Source: Anaerolineae bacterium
Lineage (GTDB): Bacteria > Chloroflexota > Anaerolineae > Anaerolineales > Anaerolineaceae
Reading direction: 5' to 3'
Assembly (NCBI GenBank): GCA_013178295.1
Contig: JABLWW010000003.1
Span: 1 to 64,000 of the forward strand
DNA length: 64,000 nucleotides
Shown: in pieces, positions 1 to 7,041 of the stretch
How the letters are laid out: every line of letters starts with the position of its first letter
How positions within the stretch are numbered: position 1 is the stretch's first letter
Program-made: the position numbers and the translations under genes
The notes under the pieces: model-generated
Database searches by the model: none
What the model was told of the DNA's origin: nothing
Seen by the model: the letters and a program-made list of their open reading frames with translations, nothing else

Positions 1-1474
1 TCCAGTCAGGTAGCTCTGTTTGAAGTGGTACTGGCATCTCCTGCAAGTCTGCCTCGGCTGGTTCTTCTATGGGTTGAGCAGCTTCCTCAGGTTGGAGCGC
101 AGCTAGCCAATCGGGCGTTTCGCCTGTCTCGGCGGGTTCTGAGGCGGGCAGGGCGGGTTCTTCTGTCTGAAGGGAAGCCAGCCAATCGGGCGTTTCGCCT
201 GTCTCGGCGGGTTCGGCGGCGGGCAGAGCGGGTTCTTCTGTCTGAAGGGAAGCCAGCCAATCGGGTGTCTCGCCCGTCTCGGCGGGTTCTGAGGCGGGCA
301 GAGCGGGTTCTTCTGTCTGAAGGGAAGCCAGCCATTCGGGCGTTTCGCCCGTCTCGGCGGGTTCGGCGGCGGGCAGAGCGGGTTCTTCTGTCTGAAGGGA
401 AGCCAGCCATTCGGGCGTTTCGCCCGTCTCGGCGGGTTCGGCGGCGGGCAGGGTGGCTTCTTCGGGTTGGAGCGAAGAGATCCATTCTGGCAGATTTGTC
501 TCTTCTGTGAAAGGGGTTATTTGCTCTTCAAAACCAGGTGTTTCTCCGAGCGATTCCTCGTAGAAAGGAGATGCTGTTTCAGGAGAGCTTGTATCTGTAT
601 CTGGTTTGGCGATCATCCAGTCTGGTATGTTGTCCTGTCCACCCTGCACGTTAACCCCAATGGTTTTTGCCCACTCTGGTTGCTGCCCGGTTTCTTGGGA
701 GGGCTTCCAATCAAGATGTTCCAGAGTAACCGCGTTTTCGGGCACTTGAGCCGGGCTGGGAGCTTTTTCAGATATAAAAGCGTAATACGGTTCCAGCGCG
801 TTGACAATGTCCTGGTGTCTTTTCGCGTTTTCAGACTGTTTTGCTTGGGAATAAATTTTGGCGAGGATTTCGTTTGCTTCAAAACAATATGGCAGTTTTT
901 CAAGAATTCTTTGGCAAACCTGTTCGGCAGATGTTTTTTGCCCGGCAAGAAAAAGCATGCGCGCCAGAAGAAGTTCAATATCAATGCGCTGGGGGTCTTC
1001 TGCCAGGGCGACTTTTGCTTCGGCAACTGCCTGTGTGTAGAGTTCCCCGCGGGCATACATGCGCACAAGGGCGGAGCGAGTGAGGCGGATTTTGGATGGT
1101 TCTACGCCATCCCGTCTGCCATAAAGACGCTTTAACTCTTCCTGGATAGCCTGGTTAGAGGGTTGTATCTCGAAAGCGCGTTCCATGTGGAAGATAGCGG
1201 CGTCCAGGTTACCTTCATCCTCGCGGATAATGCTCATCCCAATATGTGCGATGTAATCATCTGGAACAACAGCGAGGAGGCGGGTAAGAATATCTGTTGC
1301 CTCGGTATATCTGCGGTTTTCCAAATACGCTTTGCCCAGTGAGCGGTATGTTTCGATGTGCTTAGGGTATCTTTTTAGAATATATTTGCAATGGTCGATA
1401 GCCGCATCGATTTGACCGCGGTCAATAAGGGCATCAATTTCATGTATGTAAGCGCGTAATGAAATTTTTGCCAT
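1..1474 (-). CDS. TPR protein with acidic 25-residue tandem repeats (C-terminus cut by window edge)
   Basis: The frame is open from an ATG at 1474 to the left edge, so the C-terminus is missing. The ATG is preceded by AGAGGA about 7 nt upstream. The first ~250 residues (MAKISLRAYIHEIDAL...) read as TPR helices, including pairs such as AIDHCKYILKRYPKHIETYRSLGKAY. A low-complexity region follows, then at about residues 331-456 five near-identical 25-residue units of the form WLASLQTEEPALPA-EPAETGETP, rich in Glu, Pro and Ala. The last visible residues (...TELPDW) suggest that more units follow. TPRs are protein-interaction scaffolds, and the acidic repeats resemble a flexible linker or docking tail. 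There is no signal peptide, so it is probably cytoplasmic. The function is not known. Confidence 0.85.
   Translation of the reverse strand, partial: MAKISLRAYIHEIDALIDRGQIDAAIDHCKYILKRYPKHIETYRSLGKAYLENRRYTEATDILTRLLAVVPDDYIAHIGMSIIREDEGNLDAAIFHMERAFEIQPSNQAIQEELKRLYGRRDGVEPSKIRLTRSALVRMYARGELYTQAVAEAKVALAEDPQRIDIELLLARMLFLAGQKTSAEQVCQRILEKLPYCFEANEILAKIYSQAKQSENAKRHQDIVNALEPYYAFISEKAPSPAQVPENAVTLEHLDWKPSQETGQQPEWAKTIGVNVQGGQDNIPDWMIAKPDTDTSSPETASPFYEESLGETPGFEEQITPFTEETNLPEWISSLQPEEATLPAAEPAETGETPEWLASLQTEEPALPAAEPAETGETPEWLASLQTEEPALPASEPAETGETPDWLASLQTEEPALPAAEPAETGETPDWLASLQTEEPALPASEPAETGETPDWLAALQPEEAAQPIEEPAEADLQEMPVPLQTELPDW
106..480. repeat. 75-bp tandem repeat, five copies, coding
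   Basis: Units begin at 106, 181, 256, 331 and 406, an exact 75-base period, with a degenerate sixth edge near 481. Each unit encodes 25 residues of the TPR protein on the minus strand. Copies differ at a few positions only (for example gccaatcggg versus gccattcggg, encoding Asp or Glu before Trp). The period is a multiple of three, so copy-number change would keep the frame. Confidence 0.95.
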
Positions 1475-1496
1475 ATCATTTATCCTCTTCTTACCA

Positions 1497-1525
1497 AGTA
1501 TGCAATATCTTGATAGATATTGCAA
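1497..1525 (-). promoter_or_regulatory. Promoter of the TPR gene
   Basis: On the minus strand there is a -35 TTGCAA (1525-1520), a 17-nt spacer and a -10 CATACT (1502-1497). Transcription would start near 1490 and leave a short leader containing AAGAGGA before the ATG at 1474. Confidence 0.5.
1501..1524. promoter_or_regulatory. Perfect inverted repeat over the promoter (candidate operator)
   Basis: The arms TGCAATATCT and AGATATTGCA are perfect 10-base complements separated by TGAT. The repeat lies across the spacer and touches both promoter hexamers, the usual place for a repressor to block RNA polymerase. The cognate regulator is not identified. Confidence 0.5.
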
Positions 1526-1631
1526 GTACTTTTCCTCAGTAGTCTTCCGCGCGTTATTGCATAACGTGTTGACCACGCTTGCTGTTTGGGCAGGGCACGG
1601 CGCGGTTAAGAAGTCTGGATTGCAGGCACAC

Positions 1632-2849
1632 TCACTCGCCGAGATAATCGCGAAGTTTGCGCCGGATGGAGGGGTGGCGCAATCGGCTGAGTGCCTGAGC
1701 CTCGATTTGGCGGACGCGCTCGCGCGTAACGCCCATTTTGCGTCCAACCTCCTCCAGTGTGTATGCCTGACCGTCTAGTAGCCCATAGCGCAGTTGGAGG
1801 ATGCGGACTTCGCGGGGAGGAAGGTTATTAAGGACATCCTCGAGATGCTCTTTGAGAAGATTGTAGGTGGCGGTATCATCTGGCGGTGGAGCTTCATCGT
1901 CCTCAATGAAGTCACCGAGCACAGAGTCTTCTTCGTCATCGGTGGGTGTTTCCAGAGATAATGGTCTGCGGGCGACCTGTATCATATTTTCGACCTTTTT
2001 GGGGAGGACGTCTAAGGTCTCTGCAAGTTCTTCGACGGTCGGTTCACGCCCCAAGCGTTGGGTGAGCTGGTGCTGAATGCGAAGAAGCTTATTAATCTGA
2101 TCGCCCATGTGAACAGGCACACGTATCGTTCTACCTTGATCGGCAATGGCGCGGGTTACTGCCTGGCGTATCCACCATGTGGCGTATGTGCTAAACTTAT
2201 GACCTCGGCGATAGTCAAATTTCTTTGTAGCGCGGATCAGCCCGATGTTTCCTTCCTGGATGAGGTCAAGGAAAGGAACGCCTCTTCCCATATATTTTTT
2301 TGCAACGCTGATAACCAGCCGCGAGTTGGCAGTGATCAAGTGTTCGCGAGCGGCCCAACCATCTTCTATCAGATGACGCAAGTCAGCGCGGCGGCGATTG
2401 CTGACGTTCCCTCTTGCTAACTCTTCGCGCGCCATGCGCCCGCGCTCGATTCGCTGTGCCAGTTCTACTTCTTCTTCTGCGGTAAGCAATGGAACACGCG
2501 ACACCTCTTTGAGGTAAAGCCCAATGGTGTCGTCCGTATCAATGTTTGCCAGATCGTCCAGTACAAATTCGACAAGAGGTTCTTCGGCTTCTGGGCGAGT
2601 TTTGATGTCTGGCTCCAGTTCGTCTTCGCTGGGCTCCTCTTCGGGTACGTCCTCCAGATAGGGGATGCCAGCGCTCATTAAAGCAGAAAAAGCTTCCTCA
2701 AGTTGTTCGACGTCTTGCTCAGCTTCAGGGAAGAAGTGCAGGATGTCATCAATTGTTACATAAGATTTCTGACGTCCAAGCTCCAGCAATCTGGCAATAG
2801 CTGGATATTCTTCGTCTTCATCTACTACATTCAACAGTGCATTGTCCAT
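1632..2849 (-). CDS. rpoD: Primary RNA polymerase sigma factor (sigma-70 group 1)
   Basis: This is the housekeeping sigma factor that directs RNA polymerase to promoters. The product is about 405 aa. An N-terminal region 1.1-like segment (residues ~1-70) is followed by an acidic linker. Region 1.2 begins at [18 protein letters not shown], region 2 is at ~170-240 ([31 protein letters not shown]), and region 3 follows. Region 4 is at ~343-405 with the helix-turn-helix [20 protein letters not shown] and the group-1 ending [14 protein letters not shown] at 2870 would add seven residues. I prefer the ATG at 2849, because GAAGAGG lies upstream of it and nothing lies upstream of the TTG. Region 1.1 and the full region 1-4 layout argue against an alternative group-2 to group-4 sigma. 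Confidence 0.93.
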   Translation of the reverse strand: MDNALLNVVDEDEEYPAIARLLELGRQKSYVTIDDILHFFPEAEQDVEQLEEAFSALMSAGIPYLEDVPEEEPSEDELEPDIKTRPEAEEPLVEFVLDDLANIDTDDTIGLYLKEVSRVPLLTAEEEVELAQRIERGRMAREELARGNVSNRRRADLRHLIEDGWAAREHLITANSRLVISVAKKYMGRGVPFLDLIQEGNIGLIRATKKFDYRRGHKFSTYATWWIRQAVTRAIADQGRTIRVPVHMGDQINKLLRIQHQLTQRLGREPTVEELAETLDVLPKKVENMIQVARRPLSLETPTDDEEDSVLGDFIEDDEAPPPDDTATYNLLKEHLEDVLNNLPPREVRILQLRYGLLDGQAYTLEEVGRKMGVTRERVRQIEAQALSRLRHPSIRRKLRDYLGE

Positions 2850-2925
2850 GAAACTAACTAACCTCTTCAAGCGATCAATAGTTTTTTGTCAGTGCTAAAT
2901 CGCTCTCTAAACATTTTGCTTACTC

Positions 2926-2954
2926 AGAATACACTTTTTTATGTATAAAAGCAA
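2926..2954 (-). promoter_or_regulatory. Candidate promoter of the sigma factor gene
   Basis: On the minus strand there is a TTGCTT at 2954-2949, a 17-nt spacer and a TATTCT at 2931-2926. The start point would be near 2919, giving a leader of about 70 nt. Each hexamer matches consensus at 3-4 of 6 positions. Confidence 0.4.
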
Positions 2955-2979
2955 TACCCTCGAAGTAAAAAAGCAGTGT

Positions 2980-3534
2980 TTAGGGCGTTAATGTTTTTGA
3001 AGTGATAAGCTCTTGTGTTAGGATGGTGATAATTTGATCTATATCGTATTTGTTAATTACCACTGGTGTTTGCAGGGTATCAAGTGCAACATAGTAACCA
3101 CTGCCAATAGGCGTGGTTTTTCCGACTCGAATCGTTCTCTGTTGACCTGAAAGATTGCGCAAGGTTATCTGAAAAGCAGCTGACTGTAAACCGAGCGCTT
3201 CCTGCGAGGTATCTGGGACAAAGGATAAGATATCCAAACTAATCATTTTTGAAATCAGTGTTTCAACAGCCGATTGATCTATGTCGTTTTTCTGACTGGA
3301 GGCAAGAACCCAGCCTTGACCAGGTTGGCGTAAAAGGGTGGTCGTTTGACCGCTCGAAATGATTTCAAGTTGTGCGATCTCCCCCGATGACCAATCTGGG
3401 ATTAATTTCTGATACGCTGTGGGGGTGGGCGTCCTGAGGTGAGCGGTTAATTGCGGTGATTTGTCCATTAACACCGCCAGTGCAAAGACAATAACGAAAG
3501 CCAATATTAGAATCAAGGTGGAGCGTTTGAACAT
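2980..3534 (-). CDS. DUF4340 membrane-anchored protein of the Gld-type ABC operon
   Basis: The product is 184 aa with one N-terminal membrane segment (residues ~5-22, TLILILAFVIVFALAVL). An external domain of DUF4340 type follows, with the pattern of short strands around WVLASSQKNDIDQSAVETLISKM and IRVGKTTPIGSGYYVALD. Family members sit at the end of GldA/GldF/GldG-like ABC operons, as here: it lies 10 bases after the GldG-like gene. Its role is unknown. It may present or receive the exported substrate at the membrane surface. At under 200 aa it is short for the family, which often has two or more repeats of the unit. Confidence 0.75.
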   Translation of the reverse strand: MFKRSTLILILAFVIVFALAVLMDKSPQLTAHLRTPTPTAYQKLIPDWSSGEIAQLEIISSGQTTTLLRQPGQGWVLASSQKNDIDQSAVETLISKMISLDILSFVPDTSQEALGLQSAAFQITLRNLSGQQRTIRVGKTTPIGSGYYVALDTLQTPVVINKYDIDQIITILTQELITSKTLTP

Positions 3535-3544
3535 TTTTTGGCTT

Positions 3545-5089
3545 TTATCCTTTGCTTTTGCGTTGTACCCAGGTCAAAACCCCAAACAGAACAGCCATGC
3601 CAGGCAGGATGAATACAACCACAAGGAGCAAAATCCCCATTGTCAGTTGCTTTGGGGGGATCACAGTGCGCGTTACAGGTTTTTTGGGGGTGAGGTTGAT
3701 GATGGTGTCCTGTTCGGCTGCCCAATCAATGGTGTTGATAATCATATCGCCATTTGCCAGAGAGTAAAAGTTCTGGTCGCTGGCAAAATCCGAATCACAA
3801 AATACGGCGAGGCGCGCATTGGTTTGCGTATTTTCCAAAGCTTGTGCAAATGTTACCGGGCCAGGAACATCTTGGTTCTGATCAAAAGTGACCCTATTGT
3901 TTTGAATACTGTCAAAATCGCTCTCTCCCCAAGCATTTGGCGAAGTCGCTGCTAAATTTGTCGTTTGTATTTTATCCGAAGGCTGTGTCAGGCTTATGCC
4001 GCATGCGCTGGGAAAAGCCGATGCATAGCGCTGTAGTTTCTCGGTGATGGGGTGGCTTCCATACGTATCTGCCATCGCAACCAGAGGGTTGATGCTGGTT
4101 GGGTCAATAATCAGATTATTTCCATATTGCACACCCCACTCTTGTGCCAAATATTTTGCCAGAGGGTCTGTTTTGGCGTCTATCTTTGTAAGACGGTTGG
4201 GTTCAGCCAGCAATACTAGAGATTTTCCTTTGTCCAGGAATTCTTTTAGCAAAAGGACTTCTTGTTCTTGCAAGGCAATTTGGGGACCTGCGATGACAAT
4301 CGCCAGAGCGTCTTCCGGAATTGTGGGAGAGGTGAGCAGATTTAACTTGTTGACGGTGTAGTTCTTTGTTTGCAGGGTTTGCTTTACCGTAAAGTAGGAA
4401 TTTTCACCACCAGCCACAATATCAAACTCACCGTGACCGGTCAGGAAATAGATGACCCTTTCACCAGGGTTTGCAAGCCTGATAAGCGCAGCAGTGATTT
4501 GTGATTCGTCGGCATAAGTAACTTGTTCCATCTGGCTGCCCAGTTTGAGCACAATGACGCCATCGCGGGTAACGTTTGCATTTTGGGCGGCGACAATGTC
4601 AGCTTCAGGGTCAATGAAGGTGTAATCAAAGTTGCCTTTACTGTTGAACTTGTAGCTCTCCAGCAGAGAGCGGGCAGTTTCAGAGGGTATTCTCTTTGTG
4701 AAGAATGCCTGTGCGAGGACGGGCTCGGGAAGGCTTTGCAAAGTCTGAATGGTTTCTCTGGTGAGAGAGTTGAGTCTGTCTTCCGTTAAGTCCCATCGCT
4801 GGTCATATTTATAGACCATATAGTTGATGACTGCCAGAATGCCCAAAACGGCAAGCAGCATAATGATAGCATTGTTGGCATAACGTGCCTGTCTGCCAGT
4901 GAAGATTTCCCGAACGCGTTGGGGGTCAAGGGCGATATACACGGCAATGCCCAGTGCAATGCAGCTGAGACTGATTTGCAGGCTTAAATCAAGTTTGCGC
5001 TGGACAATATACAACCCGGCAGAAACAAGGGTGGCGAGCAAGGCAAAGTATAAACCGTAGGGGGCGTACTTGCGCAAAGATGGCTTCAT
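3545..5089 (-). CDS. GldG-family ABC auxiliary membrane protein
   Basis: The product is about 514 aa. Two or three membrane helices lie near the N-terminus (residues ~10-65 and ~80-105). A large external domain starts at DQRWDLTEDRLNSLTRETIQTL, a hallmark opening of GldG-type proteins, and includes VIYFLTGHGEFDI. A last helix lies near the C-terminus (MGILLLVVVFILPGMAVLFGV). The start at 5089 shares one base with the permease stop (TAATG) and has AGGAGG 8 nt upstream; the GTG at 5098 has none. In Bacteroidetes GldA/F/G support gliding. Outside that phylum these operons are common in non-gliders, so the function here is best stated as an ABC system of unknown substrate. Confidence 0.82.
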   Translation of the reverse strand: MKPSLRKYAPYGLYFALLATLVSAGLYIVQRKLDLSLQISLSCIALGIAVYIALDPQRVREIFTGRQARYANNAIIMLLAVLGILAVINYMVYKYDQRWDLTEDRLNSLTRETIQTLQSLPEPVLAQAFFTKRIPSETARSLLESYKFNSKGNFDYTFIDPEADIVAAQNANVTRDGVIVLKLGSQMEQVTYADESQITAALIRLANPGERVIYFLTGHGEFDIVAGGENSYFTVKQTLQTKNYTVNKLNLLTSPTIPEDALAIVIAGPQIALQEQEVLLLKEFLDKGKSLVLLAEPNRLTKIDAKTDPLAKYLAQEWGVQYGNNLIIDPTSINPLVAMADTYGSHPITEKLQRYASAFPSACGISLTQPSDKIQTTNLAATSPNAWGESDFDSIQNNRVTFDQNQDVPGPVTFAQALENTQTNARLAVFCDSDFASDQNFYSLANGDMIINTIDWAAEQDTIINLTPKKPVTRTVIPPKQLTMGILLLVVVFILPGMAVLFGVLTWVQRKSKG

Positions 5090-5826
5090 TACCGCCACCT
5101 CCTGGTTTCGACTGACGTCGAGCCAAGCGCCAGAGCGAATATTGTCATGCTTACATAGAAAATGACATCCTGGGCTCTGATAATACCTCGCATGAAGCTG
5201 TCGTAAAAGTGATCTGGAAAGCCCAAATATCCTAGCACTTGGGTGAAAGTGCCGCCTGTAACCTGAGCAGGTGACCCAATGATCCAGAAGATAATCATCA
5301 TGCCCAGTGAAGCAAACATGGCGGCAACCGGATTGCTAAAGAAAGAAGAGACGCTCACGCCTACAGCACACATGGTTGAAATCAGAAGGATCAGGCCTGT
5401 ATAGGCCGATATAACAACCCCCCAGTCGATCCCGGGGTCAAGCTGGAAGTTTAGTATGAGCGGATACACCAATGTAACCAGTGTGGATGTGAGAAAGAAT
5501 AATAAACTTCCCAGCCATTTGCCGATGACCAATTCCCAGTCGTGGATGGGTGCTGTGAGCAGAAGCTCCAATGTTCCGGAGCGGTTTTCATCGGCGATTG
5601 TGCGCATGGTCAGGACTGGTATGCCCAGAAAAAGCATAGGAAAGATGTATAGCTGGATGGTGCGCTGGGCGCCAGGGACAAACTGCTGGGTGGTTACGGC
5701 AAAAAAGAGGTCGAGATAAAAGAATAACCCTAACAGGAGAAGGGTTACAAACAAAAATACGTAGGCGATCGGGCTGAAGAAAAAGAGTTTATATTCCCGC
5801 CGGGCAATTGTCCATATATTGCTCAT
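5089..5826 (-). CDS. ABC-2 type permease (GldF-like)
   Basis: The product is 245 aa with about six membrane helices. It begins MSNIWTIARREYKLFFFSPIAYVFL, the typical start of ABC-2 permeases whose N-terminus lies against the membrane. It contains TIADENRSGTLELLLTAPI, the conserved loop of this family. It pairs with the ATPase encoded immediately upstream (10-bp gap) and is coupled by TAATG overlap to the GldG-like gene. Together they should form a membrane ABC complex with unknown cargo. Confidence 0.85.
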   Translation of the reverse strand: MSNIWTIARREYKLFFFSPIAYVFLFVTLLLLGLFFYLDLFFAVTTQQFVPGAQRTIQLYIFPMLFLGIPVLTMRTIADENRSGTLELLLTAPIHDWELVIGKWLGSLLFFLTSTLVTLVYPLILNFQLDPGIDWGVVISAYTGLILLISTMCAVGVSVSSFFSNPVAAMFASLGMMIIFWIIGSPAQVTGGTFTQVLGYLGFPDHFYDSFMRGIIRAQDVIFYVSMTIFALALGSTSVETRRWR

Positions 5827-5836
5827 CAGTACACCT

Positions 5837-6790
5837 CTATTGTTCTGCCGGTTCGGATGTTGTCATAGGAACGGGAGCGTCTTCATGGGTAAGCTGAAGG
5901 AAGATTTCTTCCAAGCTTAAACTAACTGCGTGCAGCTCAAGTAGCTCGAAACCTGCCTCGATGGCTGCGCGTGCCACCTGAGGGCGGGCGTCTTCGGCAT
6001 GTGGGGTTTCAAATTCCAGCGTATCATCATTTTGTCTGGAAATTCTTAGGACACCAGGTGTGTGTTCAATAAGGGGGAGCAGCGGAGAAATTTCGCCGCG
6101 TACGCGCAGGATAACCCGCTGCGAACCCGCCAGGCGCGCTTGGAGATGCTCGGTGGTGTCCTCAGCGATAATGTTGCCCTTGTTAATAATCAAAACACGG
6201 TTGCAAACTTGTTGCGCTTCTGGCAGGATATGTGTGGAAAGCAGAACAGTGTGCTGCTTTCCAATTTGGCGGATGAGGTTACGCACTTCGATGATTTGTG
6301 CTGGGTCTAAGCCAATGGTCGGCTCATCCAGGATGAGCACTTCTGGCTGGTGGAGGATGGCTTGTGCCAAGCCAACGCGCTGTTTTAAACCTTTTGATAA
6401 CTTTGATATGTACCCGCTGGCACGTTCTTCGAGATGTAATTGCGCGAGCACCTCATTGACCCTTTGTTTTGCGTTTTTTATCTTGCGCAGGTCGGCCATA
6501 AATTTCAGATACTCATACACGGTCATGTCCTGGTGTAGAGGCACTGTTTCGGGCATATAGCCAATCAACCTGCGTGCTTGAATGGAGTGTTCCATGATAT
6601 CGTATCCCCCTATTTCCACTTTGCCACTTGAAGGAGGAAGGTAGCCTGTAAGAATGCGCATGGTAGTCGTTTTACCAGCGCCGTTAGGACCAAGAAAACC
6701 GACAATCTCGCCCTTTTCGACTTTGAACGATATCTCATTCACGGCGCGCCGATTGCCATACTCTTTGGTCAGGTTAGATACATGGATCAT
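5837..6790 (-). CDS. ABC transporter ATP-binding protein (GldA-like)
   Basis: The product is 317 aa and is the cytoplasmic motor of the operon. The Walker A is GPNGAGKTT near residue 35, the Q-loop region is RRLIGYMPETVPLHQDMTV, the signature is LSKGLKQRVGLAQAI, and the Walker B is VLILDEPTIGLDP, followed by an H-loop (LLSTHIL). A C-terminal regulatory domain of about 90 residues follows (VILRVRGEISPLLPLIEHTPGV), typical of DrrA/GldA-type exporters. It is the first gene of the leftward operon 6790-2980 and lies behind a strong promoter. Confidence 0.9.
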   Translation of the reverse strand: MIHVSNLTKEYGNRRAVNEISFKVEKGEIVGFLGPNGAGKTTTMRILTGYLPPSSGKVEIGGYDIMEHSIQARRLIGYMPETVPLHQDMTVYEYLKFMADLRKIKNAKQRVNEVLAQLHLEERASGYISKLSKGLKQRVGLAQAILHQPEVLILDEPTIGLDPAQIIEVRNLIRQIGKQHTVLLSTHILPEAQQVCNRVLIINKGNIIAEDTTEHLQARLAGSQRVILRVRGEISPLLPLIEHTPGVLRISRQNDDTLEFETPHAEDARPQVARAAIEAGFELLELHAVSLSLEEIFLQLTHEDAPVPMTTSEPAEQ

Positions 6791-6891
6791 GAAGCGTGCT
6801 CCATCACAAATGGTTTTAACGGAAAACCAGCGAGACCAGCCAATTCTCGCCGGGGGTGAGGGACAAACGGTTCAAATACACACCGCAAAAT

Positions 6892-6921
6892 ACTATACAG
6901 CAATTGATTGGCGCAAGTCAA
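6892..6921 (-). promoter_or_regulatory. Sigma-70 promoter of the Gld-like ABC operon
   Basis: On the minus strand, TTGACT (6921-6916), an 18-nt spacer and TATAGT (6897-6892) each match consensus at 5 of 6 positions. The start point would be near 6885, with about 95 nt of leader before the ATPase ATG at 6790. It is one of the best promoters in the window. Confidence 0.7.
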
Positions 6922-7041
6922 TAGGTTTGAGAACTTCTAATGAAACACTAATCTTTAGCGAACCCTATCAGTTTTTCAGGTGTTAGAGTAAAATAGTGCG
7001 GATTTTGCAATGCTAAAAATTTTATTTTCGAGGAGGAATCG

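Noticed and set aside
106-480. Possible CRISPR array
   Set aside because: Units are contiguous with no variable spacers, have a coding period and lie inside a gene; no cas genes are nearby.
25-510. Open frames on the plus strand and a second minus frame across the 75-bp repeats (Arg-rich, RRAERVLLSEGKPA units)
   Set aside because: They are out-of-frame readings of the tandem repeat that encodes the acidic TPR-protein tail. The true frame is open from 1474 to the left edge and shows TPR structure.
6791-7041. Riboswitch (for example fluoride type) upstream of hppA
   Set aside because: The 250-base gap lacks the conserved fluoride-riboswitch core and any clear expression platform. It holds only the divergent promoter of the ABC operon and the hppA ribosome-binding site.
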